In this document: one piece after another, positions 1-9,027 of the stretch
How positions within the stretch are numbered: position 1 is the first letter of the stretch
Layout: each line of letters begins with the position of its first letter
Source: Faecalibacillus faecis
Lineage (GTDB): Bacteria > Bacillota_I > Bacilli_A > Erysipelotrichales > Coprobacillaceae
Reading direction: 5' to 3'
DNA length: 64,000 bases
NCBI RefSeq assembly: GCF_003024675.1
Contig: NZ_PYLP01000001.1
Coordinates: 248,001-312,000 of the forward strand
Notes under the pieces: model-generated
The model's input: only the letters and a program-made list of their open reading frames with translations
Database searches by the model: none
Told to the model about the DNA's origin: nothing
Position numbers and translations under genes: made by a program

Positions 1-669
1 TTGTTTCACCGTTTAAAAGAATTAGTGAGTTTAACAGTTGATGAATCCATTGATTATAAAATGGAAGAACATGGGATTCGAGCTTTAGGAACACTAGCAA
101 TCAAGGGAGAATATTTGAGTGATGAAAAGAAAAACTTTTTAGAGAATGTAGAACTTGATATTTATGCAGATGAACAAAAGATCATTGATCCACAAGATTT
201 TCATTTAAAAGTAGAAGATTTTCATTATGATATTCAAGATGGTAATCTTAAAATCAAGATAGAAGTTGGTGTTTATGGAGTCGAAGAAGGAGAAAATCGA
301 TACATTCGGGTAGATCCAGATCCGCTTGAAGAAATTGAAGCATTGACACGTGATCTTGATGAAAAAAAGAAAGAAATAAAACCACAAATAGAAAAGATGC
401 AAGTAGAAGAAATGCCTGAAAAAAAGGTAGAAGAATTAAGTGAAAAAGTCTATGAAACCAAGGTTAAAAATGAAGTTGAAGATGATCAAGAAGATATAGG
501 GGCTTATTATCTTTATGTTGTTTGTGCAAATGATACGTATGAAAATATCGCTAAAGCATATAACATGGATGAAAAAGTGATTCGTGATTATAATAATAAT
601 TTGAGTCTAGATGTAGGGCAAATATTGATTATTCCTTATGATTCAAAAACTGATACAAACAAAGTATGA
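1..669 (+). CDS. SpoVID-like spore envelope protein with C-terminal LysM (5' end probably cut)
   Basis: The visible 222 residues hold a beta-rich N-terminal part (about 1-110), an acidic, lysine/glutamate-rich linker (about 110-165) and a C-terminal LysM module (about 168-213, with YENIAKAYNM and the end LDVGQILIIPY). This layout, and the position directly before a ysxE-like gene and valS, match Bacillus spoVID, the spore coat encasement protein that acts on the forespore surface. The identification rests mostly on synteny plus LysM. The frame is open at base 1 and the TTG there has no visible ribosome site, so the true start is probably upstream of the window. The 3' end overlaps the next gene by 32 bases. 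Confidence 0.7.
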   Translation: MFHRLKELVSLTVDESIDYKMEEHGIRALGTLAIKGEYLSDEKKNFLENVELDIYADEQKIIDPQDFHLKVEDFHYDIQDGNLKIKIEVGVYGVEEGENRYIRVDPDPLEEIEALTRDLDEKKKEIKPQIEKMQVEEMPEKKVEELSEKVYETKVKNEVEDDQEDIGAYYLYVVCANDTYENIAKAYNMDEKVIRDYNNNLSLDVGQILIIPYDSKTDTNKV

Positions 670-1558
670 TTTAGAAGTTATTGGACTCATTCAATTGAGT
701 CCAAAGGTTTATAAGGTAAAAACAAAGCAAGGCTTTTATTGTGTAAAAATTATACAAGATAAAAAACTTGAAAATGCCTATCAACATATTCAAACACTAC
801 ATCTGCATCATTTTATTTCAATCATTAAAAATAAAGAGGATCATTATTTTACCCCTTATCATGACAAGTTCATTTATTTAATGCCTTATTTAGTGTATAA
901 AAATGCAATTCAAAAAGAACTTAAAATTAAAATGTATTATCAAATAATTGCGTATTTACACAAAAAATCTTTTTTTATTCAAAGTGAAGATGTGTCTTTT
1001 TTTGAAAGACAAAAAGAAGATCTTTTAAGCCTTATTCAAATAAGAAAAGACGAATTTGAAAGAATGATGAAAGAATTTGAGTTTAAAAAATATAAAGCAC
1101 CATCGGGGTGGATGCTTGTTTTAAATTATTATCGAATTATTGAGTTTTTAAATCAATCTCGGTATTATTTGAGTCGTTATTTTGAAAGTGTTAAAGAGAA
1201 GAAAGAAATAAGACTTTCTTTAATTTATCATCATTTTGATTTGAATCATATTTTTATAGATCAACAAAAACTGATTTCGATTGATCAAATGAAAATTAAT
1301 TACTGTATCTATGATCTTGTTGAACTTTTTCAAAATCAAAAGGATCTTTATGAATGCGTTGCTTTATTTGACGGATATTTAGAAGAAATTGATTTGTATC
1401 AAGAAGAGAAATTATTACTTCTTTGTTTGTTGTCTATCGTTCCCCATGTATCTTTAAATGAGGATGAAAATAATAATATTCAAGAAATGGCAAAGCTGAT
1501 TTGTTATATGGATGGCATTGTAAAAATATTTAAAAAGATAGAGATTGACGAGGTATAA
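638..1558 (+). CDS. ysxE: YsxE/CotS-family kinase-fold spore coat protein
   Basis: The 306-residue product has the outline of an aminoglycoside-phosphotransferase-like fold: a small N-terminal lobe (VKTKQGFYCVKI, about residues 27-38) and a large lobe with YHHFDLNHIFIDQQKLISIDQM (about 203-224), which aligns in kind with the catalytic and metal loops of the CotS/YsxE family. Some canonical catalytic residues look replaced, so activity is doubtful. In Bacillus, ysxE lies between spoVID and valS exactly as here and is a spore coat gene. The start overlaps the upstream gene by 32 bases, with no strong ribosome site, which suggests translational coupling. The family call is from motif and synteny. 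Confidence 0.7.
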   Translation: MIQKLIQTKYDLEVIGLIQLSPKVYKVKTKQGFYCVKIIQDKKLENAYQHIQTLHLHHFISIIKNKEDHYFTPYHDKFIYLMPYLVYKNAIQKELKIKMYYQIIAYLHKKSFFIQSEDVSFFERQKEDLLSLIQIRKDEFERMMKEFEFKKYKAPSGWMLVLNYYRIIEFLNQSRYYLSRYFESVKEKKEIRLSLIYHHFDLNHIFIDQQKLISIDQMKINYCIYDLVELFQNQKDLYECVALFDGYLEEIDLYQEEKLLLLCLLSIVPHVSLNEDENNNIQEMAKLICYMDGIVKIFKKIEIDEV

Positions 1559-1573
1559 GCAATTTGTTAGAAT
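1545..1573 (+). promoter_or_regulatory. Sigma-A promoter for the T-box/valS transcript
   Basis: TTGACG (1545-1550), a 17-base spacer and TAGAAT (1568-1573). The element lies across the end of the ysxE-like gene and would start RNA near 1580, just before the T-box leader. Confidence 0.75.
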
Positions 1574-1579
1574 AGTAAT

Positions 1580-1797
1580 GCAATGATTTGGAGGAGTAGT
1601 TCTTCTTTGTTTGATAGAGAGTCCCGTTTGCTGGAAAGGGATAAATGAAAAGAGTGAAGGTAGCCAAGGAGCATGTTAGATGAAATAAAGTAGTTTAACA
1701 CGTAGAACTGCGTTAAAGTTTTGAGGTGCTAAGTGTTTACTTAGAACTAAGGTGGTATCGCGATTAAGTCGTCCTTAGAAGGAGGACTTTTTTATTT
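1580..1797 (+). promoter_or_regulatory. T-box riboswitch leader (valine-type)
   Basis: The leader carries the hallmark T-box sequence AAGGTGGTATCGCG (about 1749-1762) followed by an intrinsic terminator (stem arms near 1766-1775 and 1780-1789, then T-rich sequence). The upstream stem I region contains the GAAGGTAGCC segment, in which GTA (1660-1662), a valine codon, is the likely specifier followed by a purine. Known mechanism: uncharged tRNA pairs with specifier and T-box and favours the antiterminator. It should make transcription of the 1812 gene and valS respond to valine tRNA charging. The exact specifier register is inferred. Confidence 0.93.
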
Positions 1798-1811
1798 TAA
1801 GGAGGAAAAAG

Positions 1812-2486
1812 ATGAATTATTTTACAGAGTATTGGTATGTATGGATTGCATTTGTTATTATGTGTATCTTCTTGTTTAGCTTTTATGGAAAAAAATATAA
1901 ACAAGTAAAAGAAAGAAGAAAACAATATGAAGAAAAGTTAGCTCAAGAAAGAGATGAGTTTTCACATCTTACAAGTGAAGTGTTTGATAAAATTGAACCA
2001 ATCGATCTTACAAGAGCTGTTATTTTTCATATTAATGCGAAAGAAGATCGTCTTTTTAAAGATGATAACTATGATGGAAATATTATTCCTTATTTAACAC
2101 ATGAAGAATTATTAATTTATACAATGTACCAATTAGAATGTTCTTTAGAAGGGGGAAGAGGTTCAATTCATTCGTTTTTTATAACAGAACCTTATTGTAA
2201 TTATCGCCCTTATTATAAAGAAGCGTTTGAAACAATGAAATGTTATGATATTGCTCATTTATTAGAAGAAGCTGAAAAGTTAGCCATTTTAATTGAAAAT
2301 GATCAAGAAGATGAAATCGATGAAACAAGTGAGTATGCAACTTATAATTTCTCTGATTTTACAAATGAATTTGTTTCTTTATTACGTTCTTCGGGAATTG
2401 GTGATAAATTAGGAGAATACATTAAAGAACATAAAGAAAGTTTTATTGAAAAGGATGATGAAAATGAAGAAAGAATTAGCGAGTAA
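1812..2486 (+). CDS. Membrane-anchored protein of unknown function, cotranscribed with valS
   Basis: The 224-residue product has one N-terminal membrane segment (about residues 8-26), a charged coiled-coil-like stretch (about 27-50) and a soluble domain. The soluble part includes [11 protein letters not shown] and a helical stretch ending HLLEEAEKL, which faintly recalls DMP19/DUF4375 proteins; I do not claim membership. It starts 15 bases after the T-box terminator with a clear GGAGG site, and its 3' end overlaps the valS start, so it must be expressed from the valine T-box transcript. Why a membrane protein shares that control is unknown. Confidence 0.75.
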   Translation: MNYFTEYWYVWIAFVIMCIFLFSFYGKKYKQVKERRKQYEEKLAQERDEFSHLTSEVFDKIEPIDLTRAVIFHINAKEDRLFKDDNYDGNIIPYLTHEELLIYTMYQLECSLEGGRGSIHSFFITEPYCNYRPYYKEAFETMKCYDIAHLLEEAEKLAILIENDQEDEIDETSEYATYNFSDFTNEFVSLLRSSGIGDKLGEYIKEHKESFIEKDDENEERISE

Positions 2487-5085
2487 GTATGATCATAAAA
2501 GTGTTGAAAAAGGTAAATATCAACATTGGTTAGAAAAAGAATATTTTAAAGCGGGAGATGTTTCTAAAAAGCCTTATGCAATTGTTATTCCACCACCTAA
2601 CGTAACTGGTAAACTTCATTTAGGACATGCTTGGGATACAACTTTACAAGATATGATTATTCGTTATAAAAGAATGCAAGGTTATGATGCTTTATGGCTT
2701 CCAGGTATGGATCATGCTGGAATTGCCACACAAGCAAAAGTTGAAGCAAGAATGAGAGAAGAAGGAATTTCTCGTTATGATTTAGGAAGAGAAGGTTTCT
2801 TAGAAAAAGCATGGTCTTGGAAAGAAGAATATGCTTCGATTATTCGTGCTCAATGGGAAAAGTTAGGGTTATCTTTAGATTACTCAAAAGAAAGATTTAC
2901 TTTAGATGAAGGATTATCTCAAGCTGTTAAAGAAGTTTTCGTTCGTTTATATGAAAAAGGATATATTTATCAAGGTAAAAGAATTATTAACTGGGATCCT
3001 GTACAAAGAACAGCTTTAAGTAACATAGAAGTTATTCATAAAGAAATTGAAGGGGCAATGTATTATTTTAAATATAAAATTGTTGATAGTGATCGAGAAT
3101 TAGTCATTGCAACAACACGTCCTGAAACAATGTTTGCCGATCAAGCCATCTTTGTTCACCCTGATGATGAAAGATATAAAGATCTTGTTGGTAAATATGC
3201 AATCAACCCAGCAAATGGTGATAAATTACCAATTATGGCTGATAGCTATATTGATATGGATTTTGGAACTGCGGTAATGAAATGTACACCTGCACATGAT
3301 CCAAATGACTTTGCTTTAGCTAAAAAATATAACTTAGATATGCCTATTTGTATGAACGATGATGGGACAATGAATGAACTTTGTCATAAATACCAAGGAA
3401 TGGATCGTTTTGAATGTCGTAAACAATTAGTGGCTGATTTTGAAGCAGCTGGTATTGTTGATCATATTGAAAAACATTTACATCAAGTAGGACATTCAGA
3501 AAGATCAGGAGCTATTGTTGAACCTTATTTATCAAAACAATGGTTTGTTAAAATGAAACCATTGGCTGAAGCTGCTTTAGCTAATCAAAAGAAAGATTCT
3601 AAAGTAAACTTTGTGCCGGAAAGATTTGAAAAAACATTTACACAATGGATGGAAAATATCGAAGATTGGTGTATTTCTCGTCAATTATGGTGGGGACATC
3701 AAGTACCAGCTTGGTATCATAAAGAAACAGGTGAAGTTTATGTTGGAAAAACAGCACCAGAAGATATCGAAAACTGGACACAAGATGAAGATGTCTTAGA
3801 TACTTGGTTCTCTAGTGCCTTATGGCCATTTTCAACATTAGGTTGGCCTAATACAGAAGATCCTCTATTTAAAAGATACTTCCCAACAAATACTTTAGTT
3901 ACAGGATATGATATTATTTTCTTCTGGGTAAGTCGTATGATTTTCCAATCATTAGAATTTACAGGTCAAAGACCATTTGAACATGTTTTGATTCATGGCT
4001 TAATTCGTGATGAACAAGGAAGAAAAATGTCTAAGTCTTTAGGTAATGGGGTCGACCCAATGGATGTTATTGATCAATATGGTGCCGATACATTAAGATT
4101 CTTCTTAACTACAAACTCAGCACCTGGTATGGATTTAAGATATATTCCTGAAAAACTAGAAGCTTCATGGAATTTCATTAATAAAATTTGGAACTCAGCA
4201 AGATTTGTTTTAATGAATATTGATGAAGATTTGGAATATAAAGATTTGAAATTTGATCATTTAAATTTATGTGATAAATGGATCTTAAATCGTTTAAATA
4301 ATGTTATTGAAGAAGTAGATGCCAACATGGATAAATTTGAATTTGTTAATGTTGGTAGCGAATTATATAAATTTATCTGGGATGATTTCTGTTCATGGTA
4401 TATCGAACTTACAAAAGTTCATTTAAATAGTGATGATGTAGTAGAAAAACAAGCAAGCTTACATACTCTTGTTTATGTTTTAAATGCCATTGTTAGAATG
4501 CTTCATCCATTTATGCCATTTGTTACAGAAGAAATCTATCAAGCTATTCCTCATTTAGAAGAATCAATTTGTATTTCTAAATATCCAACAGTAAATCCTG
4601 ATTTCAATGATGAAAACATTAATAAACAATTTACTTATTTAATGGATATTGTTAAAGGTGTTCGTGAAATTCGTGCAAACTACACAATTAAAAATGCTAT
4701 TGAAGTTGAGTATTCCATTGAAACAAAAGATGAAGGTTTACAAGAATTATTAGATCAATGTGTGCCATATTTAAAGAAATTATGTAATGCAACTTGTGTT
4801 GGTTATAATCAAGAAACTTCAAAAGATGTTGCAACAGCAATGATTCAAGGTGGTAATACTTTAATTGTTGAACTTGGAGCCTATGTTGATAAGGAAGCAG
4901 AAAAACAAAAATTACAAGTTGAACTTCAAAAACTTGAAGGTGAGATTAAACGTTGTACAAATATGTTAAGTAATGAAAAATTTGTATCAAAAGCACCTCA
5001 AGCAAAAGTAGATAGTGAACGTCAAAAATTAGAAGATTATACTTCTAAATACAACGCTGTTAAGGAAAAATTAGAAACAATGTAA
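2464..5085 (+). CDS. valS: Valyl-tRNA synthetase
   Basis: Class Ia synthetase that attaches valine to tRNA-Val. The HIGH-type motif reads [10 protein letters not shown] near residue 50 and the KMSKS motif reads [11 protein letters not shown] near residue 525. The editing (CP1) domain, anticodon-binding domain and C-terminal coiled-coil arm ([19 protein letters not shown]) follow in the usual order, and 873 residues is the normal length. I chose ATG 2464 because an AAAGGA site ends about 9 bases upstream; ATG 2455 and 2458 lie too close to it. The gene overlaps the upstream membrane gene by 23 bases and is followed by a terminator. Regulation is by the T-box leader at 1580-1797. Confidence 0.98.
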   Translation: MKKELASKYDHKSVEKGKYQHWLEKEYFKAGDVSKKPYAIVIPPPNVTGKLHLGHAWDTTLQDMIIRYKRMQGYDALWLPGMDHAGIATQAKVEARMREEGISRYDLGREGFLEKAWSWKEEYASIIRAQWEKLGLSLDYSKERFTLDEGLSQAVKEVFVRLYEKGYIYQGKRIINWDPVQRTALSNIEVIHKEIEGAMYYFKYKIVDSDRELVIATTRPETMFADQAIFVHPDDERYKDLVGKYAINPANGDKLPIMADSYIDMDFGTAVMKCTPAHDPNDFALAKKYNLDMPICMNDDGTMNELCHKYQGMDRFECRKQLVADFEAAGIVDHIEKHLHQVGHSERSGAIVEPYLSKQWFVKMKPLAEAALANQKKDSKVNFVPERFEKTFTQWMENIEDWCISRQLWWGHQVPAWYHKETGEVYVGKTAPEDIENWTQDEDVLDTWFSSALWPFSTLGWPNTEDPLFKRYFPTNTLVTGYDIIFFWVSRMIFQSLEFTGQRPFEHVLIHGLIRDEQGRKMSKSLGNGVDPMDVIDQYGADTLRFFLTTNSAPGMDLRYIPEKLEASWNFINKIWNSARFVLMNIDEDLEYKDLKFDHLNLCDKWILNRLNNVIEEVDANMDKFEFVNVGSELYKFIWDDFCSWYIELTKVHLNSDDVVEKQASLHTLVYVLNAIVRMLHPFMPFVTEEIYQAIPHLEESICISKYPTVNPDFNDENINKQFTYLMDIVKGVREIRANYTIKNAIEVEYSIETKDEGLQELLDQCVPYLKKLCNATCVGYNQETSKDVATAMIQGGNTLIVELGAYVDKEAEKQKLQVELQKLEGEIKRCTNMLSNEKFVSKAPQAKVDSERQKLEDYTSKYNAVKEKLETM

Positions 5086-5115
5086 AATCAAGTTTGAAAA
5101 AACTTGATTTTTTTA
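5085..5115 (+). terminator. Rho-independent terminator after valS
   Basis: Inverted repeat AATCAAGTTT / AAACTTGATT with a short A-rich loop, followed by a run of T. Confidence 0.9.
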
Positions 5116-5203
5116 AATTTTTAAAAGAAAAAACTTAAAAAAAGGCGAATATAGTAGTGAGGAAGTTAGTGGAATGTCTTTTCCTTAGAAAGGAAGGAAG
5201 AAT

Positions 5204-5362
5204 ATGAATGAATTACAATTGAATAATCAAATGGATATTGTAGGAGGAGCTGTGGGTACATGGATCGTATGTATTGTTGTAGGGGCTGCAGTTTATAAAA
5301 TGCTCTATTCTAAAAGTGGACGTATTTCAATTCCAAGACTTATTTCTATTGAATGGAGATAA
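5204..5362 (+). CDS. Small peptide with double-glycine-like leader (candidate bacteriocin or signal peptide)
   Basis: A 52-codon frame with a very strong ribosome site (AAAGGAAGGAAG, 3 bases before the ATG). The product begins MNELQLNNQMDIVGG and continues with a 37-residue hydrophobic, Gly/Val-rich stretch (one Cys) and a basic tail ending IEWR. Leu at -12, Ile at -4 and Gly-Gly at -2/-1 fit double-glycine leaders cut by peptidase-containing ABC exporters; the usual hydrophobic residue at -7 is displaced to -6, so the match is partial. It stands alone between two hairpins, after valS and before the spoIIB-like gene. No dedicated exporter or immunity gene is in the window. It could instead be a small membrane protein. 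Confidence 0.6.
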   Translation: MNELQLNNQMDIVGGAVGTWIVCIVVGAAVYKMLYSKSGRISIPRLISIEWR

Positions 5363-5365
5363 GTG

Positions 5366-5394
5366 ATATGAAGGTACGATAAGTACCTTCATAT
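5366..5394. terminator. Perfect 12-bp hairpin after the small peptide gene
   Basis: Arms ATATGAAGGTAC and GTACCTTCATAT with a 5-base loop. The downstream tract is T-rich but not a pure T run, so it could be a weak terminator or an mRNA-stabilising 3' hairpin. Confidence 0.6.
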
Positions 5395-5432
5395 TCTATT
5401 ATTTACTTCATAAACTAAAAAGAGGTGAGTTT

Positions 5433-5825
5433 ATGAAGAAAAAAGGACTTCTTATTTTTACTTTTTTTATGTTGATTTTAAATACAGTATGTTTTCTTTA
5501 TGTTGATTATGCCATGCAACAAGATATGAGTATTTATGTTTTACAGGTAGGTCGTTATAAAGAAAAAGAAAATGCCAATCAAATTATAAATCAATTGAAA
5601 GAATTGGAGATGACAAGCTATTTTTATCAAGATCAAGAGTATGTCATTATTCAAGATATTTATTTAGAAGAAAGACAGGCCAATCAACAAGCAAAAGAGC
5701 TTTCACAAAAAGGAATTACATGTGTCGTTAAAGAATATTTGATTGATGAAAGCTATCAAGAAGAGATTCAAAAGAAAAACTATAAAAGAATTTATCCTCT
5801 TTTAAAACAGGTTGACACAAAGTAA
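5433..5825 (+). CDS. SpoIIB-like membrane protein with SPOR domain
   Basis: The 130-residue protein has an N-terminal membrane segment (about residues 5-24) and then a SPOR-type fold: YVLQVGRYKEKENANQIINQLKELEM, YYxxQEYVIIQDIYLEERQANQQAKELSQKG in outline, which is the beta-alpha-beta-beta pattern of SPOR domains that bind denuded septal peptidoglycan. In Bacillus subtilis spoIIB, a septal SPOR protein for engulfment, sits between valS/folC and the radC-mre-min cluster, matching this place. Here it is much shorter than Bacillus SpoIIB, lacking the long cytoplasmic part. The name is by domain plus synteny. The bioY promoter lies in its last codons. Confidence 0.65.
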   Translation: MKKKGLLIFTFFMLILNTVCFLYVDYAMQQDMSIYVLQVGRYKEKENANQIINQLKELEMTSYFYQDQEYVIIQDIYLEERQANQQAKELSQKGITCVVKEYLIDESYQEEIQKKNYKRIYPLLKQVDTK

Positions 5826-5840
5826 GACATTTGGTATGAT
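5812..5840 (+). promoter_or_regulatory. Consensus sigma-A promoter for bioY
   Basis: TTGACA (5812-5817), 17 bases, TATGAT (5835-5840). It starts inside the end of the spoIIB-like gene and would give an RNA with only about 15 bases before the bioY start. No BirA-type operator palindrome is evident around it. Confidence 0.85.
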
Positions 5841-5860
5841 GCCTGCAGGAGGTGAACACT

Positions 5861-6376
5861 TTGAACTTCAAAGTAAAAGAGATGTGTCAACTTGCTCTTG
5901 CGGCATGTTTATTGGCATTATTTTCACAAATAAAAATTGATTTACCAGGGTATGTGCCACTTACCTTACAGACTTTTATGGTTTATGTGATTGCTCTTAC
6001 TTTTAAACCAAACAATGCTTTTACGGCTTGCTTTGTTTATTTATGTATGGGGGCTATTGGACTACCTGTTTTTGCCGGCTTTCACGGTGGAATTTCTTCA
6101 CTTGTAAGTTATACAGGTGGGTATCTTTTTGCCTTTCCTATCATGGCTTATGTGATTTCTTGTAGTAAGCATATAAATCGTTATGGGGCTTGTTTTTTAG
6201 GTACATTTGTTTGTTATGCTATTGGAACAGGTTATTTTATGCTTGTCAGTCAAATGGCTTTAATGCCTTCTTTAATGATGTGTGTGATTCCATTTTTACC
6301 AGGGGATTTTGTTAAAATTATTTTGGCTAAAAAGGTAGCAGAAAAAATAAAAATAAGAACAGAAAATTATGCTTAA
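5861..6376 (+). CDS. bioY: BioY biotin transporter substrate-binding (S) component
   Basis: Membrane protein of 171 residues with about six hydrophobic segments, the S component of an energy-coupling-factor transporter that binds biotin. Family marks visible: VPLTLQTFMVYVIAL, YLCMGAIGLPVFAGFHGG and YTGGYLFAFP, the BioY signature region. I chose TTG 5861 because AGGAGG (5847-5852) lies 8 bases upstream; the alternative GTG at 5852 lies inside that site. No ECF ATPase or T component is nearby, so it probably uses a shared module encoded elsewhere. It overlaps radC by 8 bases. Confidence 0.92.
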   Translation: MNFKVKEMCQLALAACLLALFSQIKIDLPGYVPLTLQTFMVYVIALTFKPNNAFTACFVYLCMGAIGLPVFAGFHGGISSLVSYTGGYLFAFPIMAYVISCSKHINRYGACFLGTFVCYAIGTGYFMLVSQMALMPSLMMCVIPFLPGDFVKIILAKKVAEKIKIRTENYA

Positions 6377-7049
6377 TTGTCCTGTTGAAGAAAGACCAAG
6401 AGAAAAAGCAATTTATTATGGAATTGAAACGTTATCGAATCAAGAACTTGTTGCTGTTATTTTAAGAACAGGAAATAAGGAAATGTCAGTTTTAAATTTA
6501 GCCCAATTTTTATTAGATGAAATTGGAGGATTTCAAGAATTAAAAGATATTGATTATCAAAGATTAATTCAAATTAAGGGAATTAAACAAGCCAAAGCCA
6601 TTGAACTTATGGCGTGTATTGAACTTGCCAAAAGAATGCAAAGTAAGCAATCAATAAAAAATAGAATTAGACAACCTAAAGATGCTTATGCTTATATAAA
6701 AAATAAATTGATGTTTGAAAAACAAGAAAAAGTGGTTTTACTTTGTTTAAATAATCATTTAGAAATCGTTCAAGATAAACTTTTATTTATTGGCAGTGGA
6801 GATGTTTCTCTTCTTGAAACGAAAGAAGTTTTTCAATATACGCTTCGATCAGGTTGTAATCGTATTATTTTAATCCATAATCATCCTAGTGGCAACCCAA
6901 AGCCATCTCATGAAGACCAAGAAATAACAAGAAAGATTGAAATGATGGCAAAACATTTGGATATTGAATTTATTGATCACATTATTATAGGAGACCATTG
7001 TTACTATAGTTTCAAGTCAAATCAAATCTATCAAAGTAAAGAAGATTGA
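6369..7049 (+). CDS. radC: RadC family protein (JAB/MPN metalloprotease fold)
   Basis: 226 residues: N-terminal UPF0758 helix-hairpin-helix part (ERPREKAIYYGIETLSNQELVAVILRTG, then IKGIKQAKAIEL) and a C-terminal JAB1/MPN domain with the metal motif HNHPSGNPKPSHED (about 174-187). In Bacillus radC stands just before mreB-mreC; here mreB is missing and mreC follows directly. Its biological role in the family is unsettled despite the DNA-repair name. It overlaps bioY by 8 bases, so the two are likely cotranscribed. Confidence 0.95.
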   Translation: MLNCPVEERPREKAIYYGIETLSNQELVAVILRTGNKEMSVLNLAQFLLDEIGGFQELKDIDYQRLIQIKGIKQAKAIELMACIELAKRMQSKQSIKNRIRQPKDAYAYIKNKLMFEKQEKVVLLCLNNHLEIVQDKLLFIGSGDVSLLETKEVFQYTLRSGCNRIILIHNHPSGNPKPSHEDQEITRKIEMMAKHLDIEFIDHIIIGDHCYYSFKSNQIYQSKED

Positions 7050-7074
7050 TTTTTTCATTTTAATTCTCTATAAT
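7046..7074 (+). promoter_or_regulatory. Sigma-A promoter for the mreC-minD-spoIVF operon
   Basis: TTGATT (7046-7051), 17-base spacer, TATAAT (7069-7074). It overlaps the radC stop codon and lies 23 bases before the mreC start. Confidence 0.8.
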
Positions 7075-7096
7075 GAATGATACTAGAGGTGATTAT

Positions 7097-7954
7097 ATGA
7101 ACAATCGTAGAAAAAGAAGAAATAAAAAAATCATGATTGGAGTTATAGTAGGCGTTATTTTCCTATCGGTAATAGGTTTTTTTGTAGGAAGAAAGCAATC
7201 TCGTTTAGAAAAGACCTTAAGTAATTCGATTTCTATGATTGAATATTATATAGTAAAAAAACCATTATCATTCATTGGTGATATTTTTAATGAATATAAT
7301 GATTTAAAAGATGTTTATGATGAAAATAAAAAATTGAAAACAAAGTTAGATTCTTATGCAAATGTTGAAGCAGAAAATGAAATTCTAACAACAGAAATTG
7401 ATAAATTAAAAAAGATAACAGAAATTGATTATTTGCCAAGCGATTATCAAACAAAGGTAGCGACTGTTCAAATACGTGATCAAACCAATTGGAATGATGA
7501 AATTACAATTGATTTAGGAAGTATGAATGATATTCAAGAAGGAATGGCTGTTTGTGATTCGAAAGGGATGGTTGGCGTTGTTTCAAAAGTAACAGAAATC
7601 AGTTCAACTGTATCTCTTATTACAAGTGAAAATCCTTCAAATCAAATCCCTGTGATGGTTGTTAATGGAGATCAAGTTGTTTATGGCCTTCTTGAAAATT
7701 ATAGTGTCAATAGTCAAAAACTCAATATAACTTTGCTTTCTAATATTGATAAACTCGAAAAAGGAGCGAAGGTTTATACATCAGGTTTGGGTGGAGATGG
7801 AAAAAGTCCAAAAGGGATTTATATTGGTAAAGCAAAAAAATTAGTAACACAAACAGATGGAACGACAACAACTCTTATGGTAACACCAGCTGCCAATATG
7901 GAAGATTTATCGTATGTTTCAGTAATTAAGAAGGTCAATAATGATGGACAATAA
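7097..7954 (+). CDS. mreC: Rod shape-determining protein MreC
   Basis: 285 residues: basic cytoplasmic start, one membrane segment (about 12-30), a coiled coil (about 60-105) and an extracellular double beta-barrel domain with the family sequences ATVQIRDQTNW and GMVGVVSKVTEIS. MreC links the elongation peptidoglycan synthases to the cytoskeleton at the membrane. ATG 7097 follows AGAGGTGAT; an upstream ATG at 7073 lies within the -10 element. mreB is not next to it, which is unusual. mreD overlaps its end by 14 bases. Confidence 0.95.
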   Translation: MNNRRKRRNKKIMIGVIVGVIFLSVIGFFVGRKQSRLEKTLSNSISMIEYYIVKKPLSFIGDIFNEYNDLKDVYDENKKLKTKLDSYANVEAENEILTTEIDKLKKITEIDYLPSDYQTKVATVQIRDQTNWNDEITIDLGSMNDIQEGMAVCDSKGMVGVVSKVTEISSTVSLITSENPSNQIPVMVVNGDQVVYGLLENYSVNSQKLNITLLSNIDKLEKGAKVYTSGLGGDGKSPKGIYIGKAKKLVTQTDGTTTTLMVTPAANMEDLSYVSVIKKVNNDGQ

Positions 7955-8468
7955 ATTTATTCGATATTTAGTTGTTATGTTCTTTGCATTTGTTGTAGAT
8001 AGTTTACTTTGTTATTATTTACCATCGTCTCTTTTAAAAATTAATTTGACGATTGTTCCTTATGGAGCAGTAGCTATGTTTGTTTTATTGAATAATTCGA
8101 TTGATAATGATCACCGTACGATTTTTGCTGTTATTTGTGGATTTTATTATAGTGTTATTTATGGAAATTCACTTTTTATCTATGTTGTTTTATATCTTTT
8201 ATATGCCTTGTTTGGTAAATATTATATGAAAAAAGCAACATTTACGTATTTTCAAGCCTTTGTCATCGTTCTTTTGACAATTTTTGTACAAGAGTGTGTG
8301 TTATATTCTTTAATGTGGATATCAAATACAACACAATTACTCGTAACAACATTCTTAATTAAAAGATTACTACCAACATTACTATACAATGCGGTTATGT
8401 TTAATGGTGTGTATTATATCCATCACAAAATTAAGCTTGAAGGTGATATTGATGTATATTTTAGTTAA
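7941..8468 (+). CDS. mreD: Rod shape-determining protein MreD
   Basis: Integral membrane protein of 175 residues with about five hydrophobic segments, as in MreD. It begins LVVMFFAFVVDSLLCYYLP and ends in a short polar tail. Sequence conservation in this family is low, so the call depends on hydropathy, size and its place between mreC and minC. ATG 7941 and ATG 7944 are both possible starts. MreD partners MreC in the elongasome. Confidence 0.88.
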   Translation: MMDNKFIRYLVVMFFAFVVDSLLCYYLPSSLLKINLTIVPYGAVAMFVLLNNSIDNDHRTIFAVICGFYYSVIYGNSLFIYVVLYLLYALFGKYYMKKATFTYFQAFVIVLLTIFVQECVLYSLMWISNTTQLLVTTFLIKRLLPTLLYNAVMFNGVYYIHHKIKLEGDIDVYFS

Positions 8469-9027
8469 AAATCTTAATAGTCGTTTGATTTTTGTAATGA
8501 ATGATGAAGTACAATTTAATATTCTTTTAGATGAACTTAAAAGCCTTTTGAAACAATCTTTTTTTAAAAAAGAAGATTATTATCCAAAGGCTTTTTTTGA
8601 TTTTCAATGTCGAATTTTAAAAGAAGATGAAATACTTGCTTTTTTTAAAGTTTTGGTAGAATGTCAAAGTTTATTGTTTGGTGGTTTTGTAGAAAAGAAA
8701 ACACAAAAAGAACAAGAAATTAGGATGATTGAAGGATCGATTCATGGTGGAGAAGTGATTGAAATCAATGAAGATACTTTAATTACAGGAAAAATCAATC
8801 CAGGAGCAATTATTCAATTAAATGCCAAACTTTATGTTATGCAAGGTGTCTATGGAATTATAGAAAGTAATAACAGTCAAGCAAGTATCTCAAGTCAAGT
8901 TTTTAAAGATGCGACCTTACGTTTTTTTAAAAAAACAATACATCATTTTACAACTTTCGAAATGTCGCTTGTATATTATAAAGATGACGCAATTGTCATA
9001 GAAAAGGGGGATTACATACATGTCTAG
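8452..9027 (+). CDS. minC: Septum site-determining protein MinC
   Basis: 191 residues: N-terminal MinC_N-like domain (to about 85) and C-terminal right-handed beta-helix (about 90-170) with repeated glycine turns such as GSIHGGEVIE, TGKINPGAIIQ and VMQGVYGIIE. MinC blocks FtsZ ring assembly away from midcell and is recruited by MinD. ATG 8452 has GAAGGTGAT just upstream; the gene overlaps mreD by 17 bases and minD by 8, so the three are translationally coupled. No minE is present, as usual for Firmicutes with a DivIVA-based system. Confidence 0.93.
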   Translation: MYILVKNLNSRLIFVMNDEVQFNILLDELKSLLKQSFFKKEDYYPKAFFDFQCRILKEDEILAFFKVLVECQSLLFGGFVEKKTQKEQEIRMIEGSIHGGEVIEINEDTLITGKINPGAIIQLNAKLYVMQGVYGIIESNNSQASISSQVFKDATLRFFKKTIHHFTTFEMSLVYYKDDAIVIEKGDYIHV

